Below are positions 9,796 to 18,828 of a stretch of DNA of 64,000 nucleotides, piece after piece. Made by a program: the position numbers and the translations under genes. A model generated the notes under the pieces. That model was given only the letters and a program-made list of their open reading frames with translations. It searched no databases and was not told the origin of the DNA. Source of the DNA: Thauera sp. K11 (GTDB lineage Bacteria; Pseudomonadota; Gammaproteobacteria; Burkholderiales; Rhodocyclaceae); assembly GCF_002354895.1 (NCBI RefSeq), contig NZ_CP023439.1, positions 2,790,001 to 2,854,000 of the forward strand. The letters are read 5' to 3'. Numbering within the stretch: the stretch's first letter is position 1; the number at the start of each line of letters is the position of its first letter.

Positions 9796-10380
9796 ATGGA
9801 ACACACCCTTCCGCCCCTGCCCTACGCCAAGGATGCCCTGGCGCCGCACATTTCCGCCGAAACGCTCGAGTTCCACTACGGCAAGCACCATCAAGCCTAC
9901 ATCACCAACCTGAACAACCTGATCAAGGGCACCGAGTACGAGAACCTCGACCTCGAAGCCATCATCAAGAAGGCCCCGGCCGGCGGCGTCTACAACAACT
10001 CCGCCCAGGTCTGGAACCACACCTTCTTCTGGAACAGCCTGACGCCGAACGGCGGCGGCGAGCCCGGCGGCGCGCTGGCCGATGCGATCAAGGCCAAGTG
10101 GGGCTCGTTCGACGACTTCAAGAAGGCTTTCCAGGCTTCGGCCGTGGGCAACTTCGGTTCCGGCTGGACGTGGCTGGTCAAGAAGGCCGACGGCTCGGTC
10201 GATATCGTCAACATGGGCGCCGCCGGCACCCCGCTGACGACCGGCGACAAGGCCCTGCTCTGTATCGACGTGTGGGAACACGCCTACTACATCGACTACC
10301 GCAACCGCCGTCCGGACTTCGTCGCGACCTTCCTCGACAAGCTGGCCAACTGGGATTTCGCCGCGAAGAACTTCGCCTGA
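9796..10380 (+). CDS. sodB: Iron-type superoxide dismutase
   Basis: The 194-residue cytoplasmic enzyme dismutates superoxide. Metal ligands are recognisable: His27 in EFHYGKHH, the histidine in [10 protein letters not shown], and the aspartate and histidine in [18 protein letters not shown] is also conserved. The AQVWNHT environment favours Fe over Mn. AAGGAGA precedes the ATG at 9796. A Tn7-like transposon end begins 12 nt after its stop codon, so the sodB 3' end may serve as that element's attachment site; the gene itself is intact. Confidence 0.96.
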   Translation: MEHTLPPLPYAKDALAPHISAETLEFHYGKHHQAYITNLNNLIKGTEYENLDLEAIIKKAPAGGVYNNSAQVWNHTFFWNSLTPNGGGEPGGALADAIKAKWGSFDDFKKAFQASAVGNFGSGWTWLVKKADGSVDIVNMGAAGTPLTTGDKALLCIDVWEHAYYIDYRNRRPDFVATFLDKLANWDFAAKNFA

Positions 10381-10392
10381 TCCCCGCGCGAT

Positions 10393-10470
10393 TGTTTCTG
10401 GACAATATATTCGTAACATGGACAATATATTCGTAACTTTTCCAGAAGCGTTGGCAATATATTCGTAAAA
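10393..10470. repeat. Tn7-like transposon end with three TnsB-type repeats
   Basis: The 14-mer CAATATATTCGTAA occurs three times in direct orientation, at 10403-10416, 10423-10436 and 10455-10468. Copies 1 and 2 share a longer match (TGGACAATATATTCGTAAC for copy 1 extended). The terminus TGTTTCTGGAC at 10393 starts with the TGT typical of Tn7-family ends. This AT-rich array sits between sodB and the tns genes. Repeats of this size and spacing are what TnsB binds in Tn7 relatives. A 5-nt GCGAT at 10388-10392 would be the target duplication, but the far end is not in view to confirm it. Confidence 0.75.
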
Positions 10471-10501
10471 CAAGCGGGCGTCATAGACGCCCGCTTGTTT
10501 T
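10467..10501. terminator. Strong bidirectional hairpin terminator inside the element end
   Basis: A perfect 16-bp stem (AAAACAAGCGGGCGTC with its complement) closes on a 3-nt loop and ends in TTTT on both strands. It overlaps the last TnsB-type repeat. It would stop sodB transcription entering the element, and also minus-strand transcripts leaving it. Confidence 0.85.
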
Positions 10502-10844
10502 ACTACTGCATTCGACACCGCTGTATGTGGCTTAGCTGATAGGGATTGGCTCCGTACTCGACCCGGACATAGCGGCTTCAGACAAGGCTGTGGTGGCAGC
10601 ACTCGCGAACAAGTCCTCGTTGAAAGGGTGGTGCTCTGCGGTGATCACCCATCTCGATTGACGCTGAAAGTACTGCCGTCCGTGGCGCGCGGGAGCAAGA
10701 CTAGTCTGCATTTGGTGGCTGGGAGCGAGTCTTTTCCTTCCGCCAGAAATCGGCAAGTGCGCTCTCGCCAATCAAAGACTTTGAGCAGAGCAAGCGCGGC
10801 GCTTCTCCGTCGACTTTCCTCCCAAGAAGCTGCCCTGTGGTCAA
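10502..10844. other. Stretch without a convincing gene
   Basis: This 343-bp stretch lies between the terminator and the 3' end of the membrane-protein gene. Short open frames occur on both strands, but none has a good start or a recognisable product. It may include the 3' leader of the minus-strand pair or decayed sequence. Confidence 0.5.
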
Positions 10845-11444
10845 TCACTCAGCCCTTAGGACCAGCCAGGGATAGCGCGACGCCAGAACCTTTGCAACCC
10901 GTGCCCTACCCCAGGCCGAGTCATAGATTTCGCGCGCAATCCACCCCAGCAGGGATCCCAGGGTCGAGCTAATCGCGATCCCAACGACGCTGGTCGAAAA
11001 AACGTCCCACGCGAGCCAGAGGGCAACCAATGACGTTGCGGACAATACCGTCATCATTACCTTTGCTCGACGATACGCGGTCCATGAGGGCAGAGCGACC
11101 TCGGTTCTTCCGTCGTTAGCAAAACGTACGACACGGAAGACATTGATCACCCGCTGCTCCTGCTTGGTGATCTCGCCACGAGCGAACAGGGCATCAACAA
11201 AGGTGGAACAAAGCGCAACACGGGCGTCTGGGACTGGCTCACGGCGAAGCACACCCCAAAGCCGCTGCTTCCAGTTTCGACGCGCGAAAATTTCGACGAC
11301 CCGCTCGGCGGCAATCCGATCTTCGTAGCCCGCGGCCAGACGGTCGATCATCGCGGCCCCCAAGTTCTCGGGGCCTTTAGCTCCGCGAGAGAGCTTCGCC
11401 AGTTCCGACCTGATCCACCGGAGATCCTCATCTTCGGCGCTCAT
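10845..11444 (-). CDS. Hypothetical two-helix membrane protein paired with an Xre regulator
   Basis: I do not recognise this 199-residue protein. Residues 1-120 are soluble and charged. Two hydrophobic segments follow (about 128-148 and 152-170, including VLSATSLVALWLAW), then a short C-terminal tail. Its start overlaps the stop codon of the upstream Xre-type gene by 4 bp (ATGA), so the two are translationally coupled. A regulator followed by a small membrane protein, next to a transposon end, resembles toxin- or effector-type modules, but nothing in the sequence proves that. Confidence 0.7.
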   Translation of the reverse strand: MSAEDEDLRWIRSELAKLSRGAKGPENLGAAMIDRLAAGYEDRIAAERVVEIFARRNWKQRLWGVLRREPVPDARVALCSTFVDALFARGEITKQEQRVINVFRVVRFANDGRTEVALPSWTAYRRAKVMMTVLSATSLVALWLAWDVFSTSVVGIAISSTLGSLLGWIAREIYDSAWGRARVAKVLASRYPWLVLRAE

Positions 11445-11878
11445 CGCCCCCCTCCCTGAGTGACTTCTGTCCCCGATGCGGCATTACGGTCCCCGAGGTC
11501 GGGACGCGTGACGCCGCTGGCAGCCTCGATTACCGCCAGAAAGACGCTAACGAGTTGCTCATCAGAGAAACTCCTGCCTTCCTGCCGGGCGAGCTTGAGC
11601 ACGAAGCCGAGCGCGTGGCGCAGTGTTTCCGTGTCTTGCCTGATGCCGGTAGCCAAGTATCCAACGTCGACCCGGTGCTGCCGCAGGGACTCCAGATACT
11701 CAGTGGTTGGCCAGTGACGTCCTTGTTCATACATCCACTGGGAGGCCTTGCTGACGCCACCCAGCATGCCAAAGGCCTCTTGTGACATCCCGAGCCGCTC
11801 ACGCTCGACGCGAAGCCGTTCTTGAAACGTCGGGCGGCCATCGCTCGGGTTGCCGGCTTGTTCGATTGGTTGGTTCAT
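11441..11878 (-). CDS. Xre-family helix-turn-helix regulator
   Basis: The 145-residue protein has an N-terminal Cro/C1-type HTH at about residues 18-70: FQERLRVERERLGMSQEAFG, then VSKASQWMYEQG. A less conserved C-terminal region may bind a ligand or dimerise. It is divergent from the tns genes, with a 108-bp intergenic region containing a palindrome (11963-11978). It probably represses its own operon or the transposition genes or both. It overlaps the downstream membrane-protein gene by 4 bp. Confidence 0.85.
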   Translation of the reverse strand: MNQPIEQAGNPSDGRPTFQERLRVERERLGMSQEAFGMLGGVSKASQWMYEQGRHWPTTEYLESLRQHRVDVGYLATGIRQDTETLRHALGFVLKLARQEGRSFSDEQLVSVFLAVIEAASGVTRPDLGDRNAASGTEVTQGGGR

Positions 11879-11962
11879 TTAAGCCTCATCCGTCCCTCTC
11901 GAAAAAATTCTACCGGACCGCCGAGAAAGAACTTCAACTTTCTGCTACCTGAGCCATAATCG

Positions 11963-11978
11963 TATTAACTTGTTAATA
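11963..11978. promoter_or_regulatory. Palindromic operator upstream of the tns genes
   Basis: TATTAAC and GTTAATA are perfect 7-bp arms around TT, 8 bp before the first plus-strand gene of the tns cluster. A second inverted repeat, AGAAAG/CTTTCT (11924-11943), lies nearer the divergent Xre gene. Both suit binding by the adjacent Xre protein. Confidence 0.6.
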
Positions 11979-11986
11979 CTTCTCGC

Positions 11987-12199
11987 ATGACTCACGCAGC
12001 CGCGGGAAGGATGGCAGCCAAAGAAGAAGCCGCACGGCGATGTGCTGAACGACTCTTTACGGGTCGCACGGCCCCCCGCCTCGACTGCCTGCTAGTCGTT
12101 CGGGATTGCCATCACGTAGAGGAGATGACTGATGACCTGCTCAACGAGGAATCAAGTCTGCGTGCCGATGCGCTGCGACAAGCGTCAGCGCCAACATGA
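11987..12199 (+). CDS. Small hypothetical protein preceding tnsA
   Basis: A 70-residue charged protein with no recognised domain (starts MTHAAAGRMAAKEEAA). It begins 8 bp after a perfect palindrome and ends 19 bp before tnsA, in the same direction, so it may be co-transcribed with the transposition genes. There is no clear Shine-Dalgarno, so it could be leader sequence rather than a gene. Confidence 0.4.
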   Translation: MTHAAAGRMAAKEEAARRCAERLFTGRTAPRLDCLLVVRDCHHVEEMTDDLLNEESSLRADALRQASAPT

Positions 12200-12218
12200 C
12201 CGTCACTGGGCCACTTAA

Positions 12219-13151
12219 ATGGCTCGCGCGCCGAAGGTAACTTGGGATCGTGTCGCAACCCTGATCGCCGCCGGCCACGGAAGCGGTTTGGACGAGTTCT
12301 ACCAGCCAATCCTGCAGATCAAGCGCTGGAACACCTCACCGGTGTCGGTGCAGGTGGTAGAAACGCTCCCCCCGTTCCGACGCCGCTGCCACTTCTTTTC
12401 TTACTCCGAATACCACATGGCCCTGCTGTTTAGCTGGGCCGGTGCCTTGATTCGTGAGCAGTTCCCAGCCTGGCCCTGGCCGCATTTTCACCCTGAACAC
12501 GGGCGTAACTTCGAGGATGACGCGTTGCTTGCACGGTCACCTGGAATGATCAAGATTTGCCGCGACGCGGGCATCGGCCATGGGACTTTTGTTGGTACTG
12601 ACATCCCCTACATATGGTCAATTGACCTCTGCCTCACCCTACCTTGGATCGAGGTGCCGGCCCAACGTACGGTGCTGGCCAGCATCAAGCCACTAGATTC
12701 CGATAGATACCAGCACGTTGACCCGCTGGACCGTGGCCCGGAAAAACTTGAAGGGGAGCGCCGTTACGCGCGACAACTCGGCGTCGGCTACATCGTTGCC
12801 GATAGAACTCAGTATGTCGGGCAGTTGTTCGCGAACCTAGATCTTTACCGGCGCGCGGCAACGCTGCCCCCCAACGGTCCCCTCGCATTGGCACGGGACA
12901 ACCTACTGGCTCGGCATGCACAAGACCTACAAGCACAGCCCGTTGCCGACAGCATCAGGTTGGCCGCCGATGCGTGCCGCATAAGCCATGCAGACGCAAC
13001 CGCCCTAGTCCATCACTGCCTTTGGAATCAGGCCATCGACTGCGACTTGTCGCGCGATATCCATCCCGCGAAGCCACCACCTCAGGGCGGCCGACGCCTG
13101 CGCCAAGCTGTCCGGGACGTCCTCACCCGACACGCTCTTGGGAGGTCATGA
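12219..13151 (+). CDS. tnsA: TnsA-like transposon endonuclease
   Basis: TnsA cuts the 5' ends of Tn7-type elements, so that with TnsB they move by cut-and-paste rather than by cointegrates. The 310-residue protein has a nuclease pattern matching Tn7 TnsA: Glu64 (SYSEYHMALL), Asp136 (WSIDLCL) and Lys157 (ASIKPLD). Then comes KLEGERRYARQLGVGYIVAD, typical of the TnsA N-terminal domain. A helical C-terminal half likely contacts TnsC/TnsB. The stop codon overlaps the tnsB start region (ATGATGA). Assignment rests on motifs and on operon position. Confidence 0.88.
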   Translation: MARAPKVTWDRVATLIAAGHGSGLDEFYQPILQIKRWNTSPVSVQVVETLPPFRRRCHFFSYSEYHMALLFSWAGALIREQFPAWPWPHFHPEHGRNFEDDALLARSPGMIKICRDAGIGHGTFVGTDIPYIWSIDLCLTLPWIEVPAQRTVLASIKPLDSDRYQHVDPLDRGPEKLEGERRYARQLGVGYIVADRTQYVGQLFANLDLYRRAATLPPNGPLALARDNLLARHAQDLQAQPVADSIRLAADACRISHADATALVHHCLWNQAIDCDLSRDIHPAKPPPQGGRRLRQAVRDVLTRHALGRS

Positions 13152-15586
13152 TGACAGAAACATCTCAACGAGTTCCCATTCCCGGCGAGATCCTCACGCC
13201 CACCCAGCCCAAGGTGCTGATCGCAAAGACCATGCGGGTACTGCTGGTAGAACAAGGGGAACGTGACCGAATCGTTCTAATTGCACTGGAACCGATCACC
13301 TCGCGGGGCAGGAAGTATTTTCAAGGCCCGATCACTTTGCGGCTTTCAGATGTTGAAATGGACCTCGCTCGAAAGCGTTGCCGAATCGTCGAAGGTGGAG
13401 TAGCACCCCGTCCAGACTCGACTGCAAGTGATGAAGAGCTTGATCGAAAGTACTGCAGGGCTGGGCAGGAAAAGTCAGGAACCCGCCGAAAGCGCGAGCA
13501 GCGCTGGGCCCTGATCGAGCCGCTGGTCCGTGACTTTGACAGCCGCACTCGGCTACTCGACCGACAGTTCCGCGTGGCGACAATCGCAGCCCGTGCCGCC
13601 GAGTTGTCAAAGAAAAACGATCTACCTGCTAAGAGGCTGACCCGTCAGATCAACGACCTACTGAATCAGTACTGGGCCGGAGGGAGCACTAGGGGTGCGC
13701 TAACGCCGTTCGATGATGCCCGCGGGGCACGCGGAGAAGAGCGTACGCAACGAAAAAAACTTGGGCGCCGCAACGCGCCGACGAAAGCCGGAAATAGTGG
13801 GCAGGAAGGCTTCCTGCTATCCGAGCACGACAAAGACATCTGCGGGTTCGGCTGGCGCAACTACTACATCCGCGGCAAGACCGTCGCCAAGGCACTGCGC
13901 CGTACCTGGCGGGAATTTTATTCAGATATCACGACCAACAAGCGCGGCCAGGCTGTCCACACGCTTTACCCGGCAAATCAGCGGCCAACCCGAAAGCAAT
14001 TTTGTACATGGGGACGCCAGCGCTCGCCCGGCCACGAGTCCTGGAAAACCCAGCTCACCAAATTCACAATGGCGCGAATCGATCGCGCGCTGCTGGGTTC
14101 CGCAAATGACAACGTCACCGCGGTCGGCCAGCGCGGCGCCATGGACTCCACGGGCGTCGACATCAACTTTGTGAGCGTCCTCAACCGCATCAAGCGAATT
14201 GGCGGCGCACATCGCATCCTGATCATTGACTCCAAATATGGCTACATCCCGGGATTTTATCTGGGCCTCGATGCACCCAGCGCCACAACAGTGCGGCTTG
14301 CAATGCTACATGCAATCTCTGACAAGACTGAGTGGCTCGCGTGGCTTGGGCTGGAGGAACAGAACCCTGATGACTGGTTGAAGATACAGTTTGCCTGCCT
14401 GGTTGCAGACAACACCGACCTGCGCTGCACGGCCGTAGAGGAATGCCTCGAGGCAATCAGCTGTGGTGTCCAATTCGTCCCGGTTGCTCGATCAGACATG
14501 AACTCCACTGTCGAGAGCGCTCACCACACTGTCCATCGCGCGTCCGACCACAACATGCATGGAACGACGCACGGAAAGAAAAAAGAGCGCGGGGAAGCAT
14601 CACCCGACGAGGACGCCTGCCACACGATCATTGAAGCGATTCGCGAAACAGCGCGCGCCATCCACGCCCACAACACGATGCCGCTCGACATGATTCCGAC
14701 GCTTGCTGAACATCGCGAGCTGGTCACCCAGGGTATCCCACTCACCCGCCTGAATCTAACGCGATGGGATATCTCTCGCGGCAAAGTGGCAATCAGCTTG
14801 ATCGGCATCCAAGAGGCGCGCATGAAGTTGCTTATGCCCATTCGCGGAACATTCACCAAGAATGGCGTCAAGTTGCTACGCCCGGACCGCGGCGACAGGC
14901 GCGAATTCGTCGAACCCGTACGTTACATTGCCCGCGATAAGGATTTCGTGCAGCGCACCATCCGCGCGAGGGTCATGCGCGGCCGCGTCACCCCCGAGAG
15001 TTGGGACGACGATTTCCTGCACGACCCGTACCACCCCTCTCACATTTACTACCGGGACCCAGTCAGCGGCCAACTGATGGAGTTGGACGCCAAAGTAAAC
15101 AGCGACGACTCGGAGCGCCTCGTTGAGTGTTCCCTGCCCGACATGTTGGACCTGATAGACACCTGCAGCCTCGACCGCTTCAACGCTCGCGTCGGCCGCG
15201 ATGATGCCATGAGCGCCCTGGAGGACGCCCAGGACCATACCAATCAAGAATCCAAGGCAGCCTACCAGCGGGACCTCGACGAAGCGCCGAAGAAGCCCTC
15301 CAAGGCGGGGATGAAGCGTGACAAGAGAGCTAACCGGGAAACTGAGAAGGCGGCATTAGTCTTTGGAATGCCCGTACTGCCAGCTACTGACCCTATCCAG
15401 GCTGACTCCCAGCCAACCGACGAGCCCGCCCAACCTCCTTCGGCTGATGACACCGAAGGCCGCGCTCCTGAGGCCGAACCTCCGAGCGTCGCGACTCAGG
15501 CGCTGCCGCCGAGCCCGACGACCAGCGCATCGCCTCTGGTCCAGAGCATCTTGAGACGTATCGCAGAAAGGAGCCGCAATGCCTGA
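13151..15586 (+). CDS. tnsB: TnsB-like DDE transposase
   Basis: This 811-residue transposase joins the 3' transposon ends to target DNA and binds the end repeats. The catalytic triad is clear: Asp332 (MDSTGVD), Asp420 (VADNTD) and Glu455 (TVESAHH). The last two are spaced 35 residues apart, the D,D(35)E pattern of the retroviral-integrase fold. The region before it holds helix-turn-helix DNA-binding segments. The C-terminal ~150 residues are charged and Pro-rich, as expected for TnsC contact. GGAGGT precedes two ATGs (13148 and 13151); the second has the better spacing. Confidence 0.93.
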   Translation: MTETSQRVPIPGEILTPTQPKVLIAKTMRVLLVEQGERDRIVLIALEPITSRGRKYFQGPITLRLSDVEMDLARKRCRIVEGGVAPRPDSTASDEELDRKYCRAGQEKSGTRRKREQRWALIEPLVRDFDSRTRLLDRQFRVATIAARAAELSKKNDLPAKRLTRQINDLLNQYWAGGSTRGALTPFDDARGARGEERTQRKKLGRRNAPTKAGNSGQEGFLLSEHDKDICGFGWRNYYIRGKTVAKALRRTWREFYSDITTNKRGQAVHTLYPANQRPTRKQFCTWGRQRSPGHESWKTQLTKFTMARIDRALLGSANDNVTAVGQRGAMDSTGVDINFVSVLNRIKRIGGAHRILIIDSKYGYIPGFYLGLDAPSATTVRLAMLHAISDKTEWLAWLGLEEQNPDDWLKIQFACLVADNTDLRCTAVEECLEAISCGVQFVPVARSDMNSTVESAHHTVHRASDHNMHGTTHGKKKERGEASPDEDACHTIIEAIRETARAIHAHNTMPLDMIPTLAEHRELVTQGIPLTRLNLTRWDISRGKVAISLIGIQEARMKLLMPIRGTFTKNGVKLLRPDRGDRREFVEPVRYIARDKDFVQRTIRARVMRGRVTPESWDDDFLHDPYHPSHIYYRDPVSGQLMELDAKVNSDDSERLVECSLPDMLDLIDTCSLDRFNARVGRDDAMSALEDAQDHTNQESKAAYQRDLDEAPKKPSKAGMKRDKRANRETEKAALVFGMPVLPATDPIQADSQPTDEPAQPPSADDTEGRAPEAEPPSVATQALPPSPTTSASPLVQSILRRIAERSRNA

Positions 15587-17102
15587 CAGTACCGAAGCTA
15601 GCAGCACTTGGATAAGGCAAAGAAATCCCCTTACCGACGGTCTCCCGCGTTTCCCCGACCTCGACAGCATCGCGGCGGCACTCGCCTTCGATCCACTTGC
15701 CGGAATCGACGTCAAGTCACTTGATATAGCAACTCGAATTGGTCTTCTCAATTCGGAGAAGTCTCCTCTCCAACCTACATCTGTCAGTGTCCAGTGCGCG
15801 CTCGCCTGGCAAGGCATGCTGCTGACCGGGCTTGATCGGCGAAATCCACTCAATAACGCCGCACGCCTCGATTATTGGCAGACGTTAATGAATCCGGGAC
15901 GTTCGGTTTCCCAGCCACCCAAGCTGCCGAGCAAGGGCATGGCCATCCACGTTGTCAAGGGCCCCACCGGGACCGGAAAATCCGTCACAGCGGATCGGTT
16001 TTGCGCACTTTATCCGCAGCAGGCTGTTGAGCGTGCCGGGTGCGAAGCTGCTGGCTTCAAACACTTGCTACAATTGATCTACCTGCAAGTCGACATGAGC
16101 GCGGACGGCACGCGCGGCGGATTTATTACTGGAACCCTGCTGCAAATGGACCGCGCCTTGGGAACAAACTACGCGGCGTCCCTTAAGAAACAATTTCGCA
16201 CCGTTGAACAGCTGACGGTTGCACTGATTGCGAGACTCATAGCGCACCACACGGGCATCCTATTTATAGACGAGGGGCAACTGAGAAACCTCGTGCAATG
16301 CGGGCACGCCGACCTTATCCAACTGTTCCTGCTGCAACTGATGAATAGTGGAATCCCGACCGTCTTCGTGGGCAATGAGCGAGCATTTGACTGGGTCGAG
16401 TACAGTCAGGACCTTTCGCGCCTGAAGTTGATTCCAGGTGCACGGTTTTCGCCCCCGGGGTCGCTGATTCCCGGTGACCCCCGATCACCGAGTACCCAGC
16501 ACGCCAAGCTTCTTGCCGATGCCGATGCGCAGACGCTTGTCGACGGGATCATGTCTTACTACCTCCTGAAGGAGTCACCGCAGCGGCCTGAGGAGTGCAT
16601 CCAGACTTTGCTTCAGCGCAGTGGCAGCATCGCGCGCCTCGGCCTTACGCTCTGGACAAGCGCCCAGTTGCAGGCACTTCTCCTGCACGGTCGCGAATAT
16701 GTGACCCCCGAGGATATTAAATCGGCTTACAACTCGACGGACTTCGACGCTCTGCGGCCGTTAGCCGACGGCTTCAATTACCGCAAACCCGAGTTGTTTG
16801 CGCATTATCCGGATGTCGCATCAGCGTTTTACAGAAAGATCTGGGGCTTCCCGGCCGACGAGAGCGCTTCCGCTACCGCTTCGGCGCGGCAACCGACGCA
16901 CCCCCCGAAGCAACCGAGGCCTCGCAAGAAATCAGGCAAGTCGAAGTTTGCTGCAGAAGAGACCCGCGAAGCCAACACTGCCAAGGAGCGCGAACGCCTC
17001 GAAAAGACGCTCAAGGAAGAAGACATGCGCAAGAATGGACTGGTCCAGCACGCGCTTGAAGGCCTCGCAGAGCTTCGTGAGAGCTCTGAAAAAACGTCGT
17101 GA
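15579..17102 (+). CDS. tnsC: TnsC-like AAA+ ATPase
   Basis: TnsC links target-site selection to the transposase through an ATP-dependent filament on DNA. The 507-residue protein has Walker A GPTGTGKS at residues 128-135, Walker B ILFIDEGQ with Asp231-Glu232, and a sensor-like TVFVGNERAF. After about residue 410 it becomes highly charged (KKSGKSKFAAEETREANT and after), a probable interaction tail. It overlaps the tnsB 3' end by 8 bp, and the next gene starts 1 nt after its stop codon. Confidence 0.92.
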   Translation: MPDSTEASSTWIRQRNPLTDGLPRFPDLDSIAAALAFDPLAGIDVKSLDIATRIGLLNSEKSPLQPTSVSVQCALAWQGMLLTGLDRRNPLNNAARLDYWQTLMNPGRSVSQPPKLPSKGMAIHVVKGPTGTGKSVTADRFCALYPQQAVERAGCEAAGFKHLLQLIYLQVDMSADGTRGGFITGTLLQMDRALGTNYAASLKKQFRTVEQLTVALIARLIAHHTGILFIDEGQLRNLVQCGHADLIQLFLLQLMNSGIPTVFVGNERAFDWVEYSQDLSRLKLIPGARFSPPGSLIPGDPRSPSTQHAKLLADADAQTLVDGIMSYYLLKESPQRPEECIQTLLQRSGSIARLGLTLWTSAQLQALLLHGREYVTPEDIKSAYNSTDFDALRPLADGFNYRKPELFAHYPDVASAFYRKIWGFPADESASATASARQPTHPPKQPRPRKKSGKSKFAAEETREANTAKERERLEKTLKEEDMRKNGLVQHALEGLAELRESSEKTS

Positions 17103-17103
17103 C

Positions 17104-18828
17104 ATGCTTCCAGCACTGTACGAGGGAGAGACACTATATTCGCTGCTCACCGCCACGCAGCGCTTGCGCGCCGATTCAAGGGCCGAAGTAACCTGCGCCA
17201 CCTTGTTTGGAAGTCCAGTCGCCGGACTGCGGCATGACTTCCCGAGCCATCTGGACGAGTTCTCCCGACGAACTCGCGGCGTTTTCGGGACACCTGAGGT
17301 GCTCGCGATGCAGCACTCCGTGCTTCCCTACTTCACGGCATTTCGCAATCAGGACGTTGTTGATCGCGCGATCATTGCAATGGCAGGAAACACGGTAAAT
17401 CGCCTTAAATTCATACTCGGTTTACCGGCAAGTCCGGCTGGCGCCAATTACCCACTTAGTTTCTGCAAGACCTGCACTGACGTAGATATCAATCGCGATG
17501 GTCGCGCCCATTGGCATCGCATTCATCAACTTCCTGCATCTTATCTGTGTCCGATTCATCACGAACTCCTCCTCACCTCAGAAGTGAGGCTCAATGGCCT
17601 CGGCCGGAGCCAGCTTTTCTTGCCCGGTGATCAGGATCTGAATGTGCGGGCAACGGCATTGGAGCTGACACCTGATGCCTTACCCATCCTTCGCCGCTTC
17701 TCTGCTCTCAGCGCCGCGACACTCACCAAGTCGCTGCCGGGCGGATTTAACGAGGCTTCACTGCAGGCATGCTATCGATTTGGCCTCACGCAACTGGGAT
17801 TGCTGACTCCAGCAGGTTTCATCCGTGCCAACGACTTCGTTAGCGCAGTGACTGCACACTTCCGGCCAATCTCGTCGCTCTCACCCTTCCATCGGGTCGT
17901 CTCCACGTCCTGTTCAAGCAGTTTGTTAAGGCTCATCAGGAAGCCACGAAACGGCATACCGACGTTGACCCACTTGGTGCTAATTGAATTCCTGTTCGGG
18001 GACTGGGAAAGATTTGTCTCGGCTTATCGGTGGGAGAGTCAGTTGTCGCTCTCCTTCAACTGCACCGACCTCCTTACGTCGCGCGACGACGAATTACCCC
18101 CAACTGACTTCGCTTCAGCGCTGAATCGTATAGCCGACGGCTACCGGACGAACCAAGGTTCCCTTCGGGCGTTGTGCACCGCTGAGGGTGTCGACATCAA
18201 CACCGCGATGCGCTGGATCGGGCGCCTGGGTCTGGCCGATATCTCACGCCGGCCGCGAGTGGTAACCAATACGGTTAGGAGATTGGTAGTCTCCTTACTG
18301 GAGGCAGGACACCCACTGCGTGACGTTTGCGCCCAGACCTCCCTGTCGAAGTCGACCGTCGACCGAATTCTCAACGACAACAGCACGCTGCGTGCAACCT
18401 GGAAGGCAAGCGCTTTGGAACGTCGTCGAAAGATCGAGCGAGATCGCCTCGATGACTTTCTCGCGCTGAACCCCGAGGCAACGATGCCAGTCGTCCGGGC
18501 GACCACTGGAATCGGATACAGTTGGCTCCTTCGCCATGACCGACTATGGCTGCGCAGTCGAGTTCGAAAATCCGTACGCACTGGCATGGCTGAACACAAG
18601 CGTGTCCCTCGGGTCGATTGGTCCGGACGCGACGCACAATGCCTGGCGGCCTTGCAGATCGTCGCCGAGAGCCTGGAATTGTCCGCCAATGAGATTCTAA
18701 AGGCGCCTGCAATCCTCCGGCGACTGCCCAAGCTGCCATTTAAGCCACGCCTTGAGCGCCTCCCCGAATCCCGGAAATACATCGAAAGCCTTCTAGACGA
18801 CCTACGCGACCTCAGAGCCGCTAACTGA
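17104..18828 (+). CDS. tnsD: TnsD-like TniQ target-selector protein
   Basis: This 574-residue TniQ-family protein probably recognises the chromosomal attachment site and recruits TnsC. It opens with ALYEGETLYSLLTATQRL, as TniQ domains do. Zinc ligands are visible as Cys121/Cys124 (CKTC) and Cys149/His152 (CPIHH). A long C-terminal half with HTH-like segments (residues ~330-570) resembles TnsD rather than a short TniQ, fitting sequence-specific DNA binding. The ATG at 17104 lies 1 nt after the tnsC stop codon, much shorter than the open frame that extends upstream inside tnsC. The insertion beside sodB suggests that the sodB end is its target. Confidence 0.88.
   Translation: MLPALYEGETLYSLLTATQRLRADSRAEVTCATLFGSPVAGLRHDFPSHLDEFSRRTRGVFGTPEVLAMQHSVLPYFTAFRNQDVVDRAIIAMAGNTVNRLKFILGLPASPAGANYPLSFCKTCTDVDINRDGRAHWHRIHQLPASYLCPIHHELLLTSEVRLNGLGRSQLFLPGDQDLNVRATALELTPDALPILRRFSALSAATLTKSLPGGFNEASLQACYRFGLTQLGLLTPAGFIRANDFVSAVTAHFRPISSLSPFHRVVSTSCSSSLLRLIRKPRNGIPTLTHLVLIEFLFGDWERFVSAYRWESQLSLSFNCTDLLTSRDDELPPTDFASALNRIADGYRTNQGSLRALCTAEGVDINTAMRWIGRLGLADISRRPRVVTNTVRRLVVSLLEAGHPLRDVCAQTSLSKSTVDRILNDNSTLRATWKASALERRRKIERDRLDDFLALNPEATMPVVRATTGIGYSWLLRHDRLWLRSRVRKSVRTGMAEHKRVPRVDWSGRDAQCLAALQIVAESLELSANEILKAPAILRRLPKLPFKPRLERLPESRKYIESLLDDLRDLRAAN

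Noticed and set aside
10403-10468. Three short repeats that could suggest a CRISPR array
   Set aside because: The units are 14 nt with unequal 20 and 32 nt periods and no spacers of constant length; the position at a Tn7-like end fits TnsB sites instead.
10532-10771. Minus-strand 79-codon frame in the transposon end region
   Set aside because: No ribosome site, no recognised family, and overlapping frames of equal quality; possibly decayed sequence.
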